Assembly: GCA_964394085.1 (NCBI GenBank) | Contig: CAYMWF010000112.1 | Coordinates: 1-14,458, forward strand | DNA: 14,458 nt | Direction: 5' to 3' | Origin: CAYMWF01 sp964394085 [NCBI: uncultured Gemmatimonadota bacterium] | GTDB lineage: Bacteria; GCA-2686955; CAYMWF01 | Part shown: positions 13,339 to 14,458 of the stretch, piece after piece | Numbering within the stretch: position 1 is the first letter of the stretch | How the letters are laid out: each line of letters begins with the position of its first letter | Made by a program: the position numbers and the translations under genes | The notes under the pieces: model-generated | What the model was told of the DNA's origin: nothing | Databases searched by the model: none | The model's input: only the letters and a program-made list of their open reading frames with translations

Positions 13339-13383
13339 ATGTTCAAGAACAGGTTGCAGCAGTTCGCCCCCGGGAGGTATTGA
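13339..13383 (+). CDS. Possible 14-codon leader ORF before the Yip1-like gene
   Basis: ATG 13339 has GAGG (13326-13329) nine bases upstream and encodes MFKNRLQQFAPGRY, ending at TGA 13381-13383. This is five bases before the next gene's ATG and across that gene's own GGGAGG. Translation of it could open or occlude the downstream ribosome site. It is short enough to be chance. Confidence 0.25.
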   Translation: MFKNRLQQFAPGRY

Positions 13384-13387
13384 AGCA

Positions 13388-13966
13388 ATGAAAAGCTCTC
13401 TATTGAAACCTCTGTTTTTATTCTACATTAAACCGCGCGAAGCTTTCGAGAAACTCCTCTCTGCCCCGAATACACTGGGAAACACACTGATTGCATTATA
13501 TACAGGGGGATTGACCGCCTTCCTGCTAGGTGATCCGGAAGGGTTCCAGGATGCGTATACGGCTTTTCGGTACCTGACATTCAGCAGTCCTCTGAACGGC
13601 ATAGCGGAATGTATACCGGCCTCCTTCTGCATCTGGATCGGATTGAAGATACTTCGCACCCCCCTGTCATTTAAAAACATATTCCAAGTGATGGTCTGGT
13701 CAATCTTCCCGGGATCACTCGTCTGTATTGCAATCCTGCTCCCAATGATTGTATTCGAACCATTCATGACTTCGGTCTTCGGCTTCATTCTTATCATTCC
13801 TCTTTTTATCAGCTGGCTTTACTACTGTCTGCTGGGGATCAGCCTCATCGATTCGGATCAGAGCATCACACGAAAACGGGCGGGCCTGGCATATCTGCTG
13901 GGATTTCTGTGTACATTCGGTCTGCTCATCGGGCTTCTAATGCTCGGTTCAATTTTTCGATCTTGA
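13388..13966 (+). CDS. Yip1-like integral membrane protein
   Basis: This is a 192-residue inner-membrane protein of unknown function. After an N-terminal cytoplasmic stretch with FYIKPREAFEKLL, typical of bacterial Yip1-domain proteins (a Pro-x-x-a-F motif before the first membrane helix), there are about five hydrophobic segments at roughly residues 33-50, 72-92, 102-122, 128-152 and 166-190. GGGAGG (13372-13377) lies 10 bases before the ATG. The gene is 102 bases downstream of the peptidase gene on the same strand and may share its transcript. Its 3' end overlaps the convergent RtcB gene by 41 bases. Yip1-domain proteins in bacteria have no settled role. Confidence 0.7.
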   Translation: MKSSLLKPLFLFYIKPREAFEKLLSAPNTLGNTLIALYTGGLTAFLLGDPEGFQDAYTAFRYLTFSSPLNGIAECIPASFCIWIGLKILRTPLSFKNIFQVMVWSIFPGSLVCIAILLPMIVFEPFMTSVFGFILIIPLFISWLYYCLLGISLIDSDQSITRKRAGLAYLLGFLCTFGLLIGLLMLGSIFRS

Positions 13967-14458
13967 AGTATTTTTTCAGGTGACCCATATACCCGATGAC
14001 CGCGAATCTTTCGATCTCCTCGACATATCCATCCAGCAGTTCGAGGCAAACGTCCAGATCGCGGTATGCCGACGGGCCGTCCGTGCGAAGCGAAGCATCC
14101 CGGACTCCGGCCGGGATGAGAACCCGCTCGCGAAGGGAAACAAAGTCGAATCGATCCGCGAGATGTTTGCTCTCCGATCGCGGCATTGTCCGGCCCGTGC
14201 CGTGACTCAGCGAATGGAGCGACTCCTGTACGCGGTGCGTAGCCCGCACGAGTGTCACATCTCCGGCCATGTGCGAAGGAATCACGTTCAGGTCTCCCGG
14301 TTCGACGCGGACTGCGCCCTTCCTGATGATCGCCCCCCCGCCGGATAAGTGTTCGACCGTATTATGTGGGAGATCGAGAATCAGCTCGAGCGGCCCCAGA
14401 ACTCCCTCGACAACCTCATGAACGGCCGCCCGGTTCGAAACCGCCCAGTCAACCACCC
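13926..14458 (-). CDS. rtcB: RtcB-family RNA ligase, C-terminal part (start beyond window)
   Basis: The frame is open to the window edge, so the N-terminal half is missing; about 177 residues are visible. The RtcB landmarks appear in order: WAVSNRAAV, a PHN segment, IIRKGAVRVEPGDLNVIPSH (the K-G-A-x-R and I-P-x-x-M region), SLSHGTGRTMPRSES and DGPSAYRDLDVCLELLDG. The His of HGTGR (codon complement at 14202-14204) corresponds to the residue guanylylated in RtcB ligases, as far as I recall. RtcB joins 2',3'-cyclic-phosphate or 3'-phosphate RNA ends to 5'-OH ends with GTP and manganese, in tRNA splicing or RNA repair. Differences from the common form (HGTGR for HGAGR, IPSHM for IPGSM, and a tail of about 20 residues ending NRALEAR) suggest a divergent subfamily. 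No archease gene is visible. Confidence 0.8.
   Translation of the reverse strand, partial: VVDWAVSNRAAVHEVVEGVLGPLELILDLPHNTVEHLSGGGAIIRKGAVRVEPGDLNVIPSHMAGDVTLVRATHRVQESLHSLSHGTGRTMPRSESKHLADRFDFVSLRERVLIPAGVRDASLRTDGPSAYRDLDVCLELLDGYVEEIERFAVIGYMGHLKKYFKIEKLNRALEAR

Overview
The window looks like part of a GC-rich chromosome from an anaerobic or facultatively anaerobic bacterium. It carries an oxygen-sensitive glycyl radical enzyme and a cysteine-type sulfatase paired with an anaerobic sulfatase-maturating radical SAM enzyme. The phylum cannot be fixed from the sequence. The mix (AAA_14-type ATPase debris, a MazEF module, a TPR-M48 membrane protease, RtcB) would suit a Spirochaetota- or Desulfobacterota-like lineage, but that is a guess. 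Genes up to about 8.6 kb have strongly G/C-ending codons; those from about 9 kb onward are visibly less GC-rich.

Bases 1-492 hold no convincing gene. They contain a good promoter (155-183) and then a degenerate tandem array of about 40-58-bp units (191-487). Each unit opens with a GGAGTGG-type box, and the first four carry a GGAT element within or beside a short hairpin. The last unit's GGAG is the Shine-Dalgarno site of a TTG-started TetR regulator. That regulator (493-1260) starts a tight operon with a 1159-residue glycyl radical enzyme (1264-4743) and a metallo-beta-lactamase-fold hydrolase (4751-5611). The radical enzyme carries an N-terminal SCP2-like lipid-binding domain and a repetitive Gly/Asn-rich insert of about 98 residues in its catalytic domain. 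No glycyl radical activase is present in the window.

A second plus-strand unit follows a 320-base gap with a TTGAAT-N17-TATAAT promoter. It has a possible 39-codon leader ORF, an anSME-like radical SAM/SPASM enzyme (6042-7175) and a Tat-exported S1 sulfatase (7172-8635) with a C-V-P-S-R formylglycine signature. Presumably the first enzyme matures the second before export. After the sulfatase, the minus strand holds a decayed N-terminal fragment of an AAA_14/DUF4143-type ATPase with an in-frame nonsense codon, and then a hairpin that could be a terminator.

From 9.1 to 11.0 kb everything is on the minus strand: a MazE/MazF toxin-antitoxin pair with a palindrome over its promoter, a small PTH2-like protein and a calcineurin-like metallophosphoesterase. 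From 11.26 kb the plus strand carries a TPR-M48 membrane metallopeptidase and a Yip1-like membrane protein. The last gene, on the minus strand and cut by the window edge, is the C-terminal part of an RtcB-type RNA ligase. Its end overlaps the Yip1-like gene by 41 bases.
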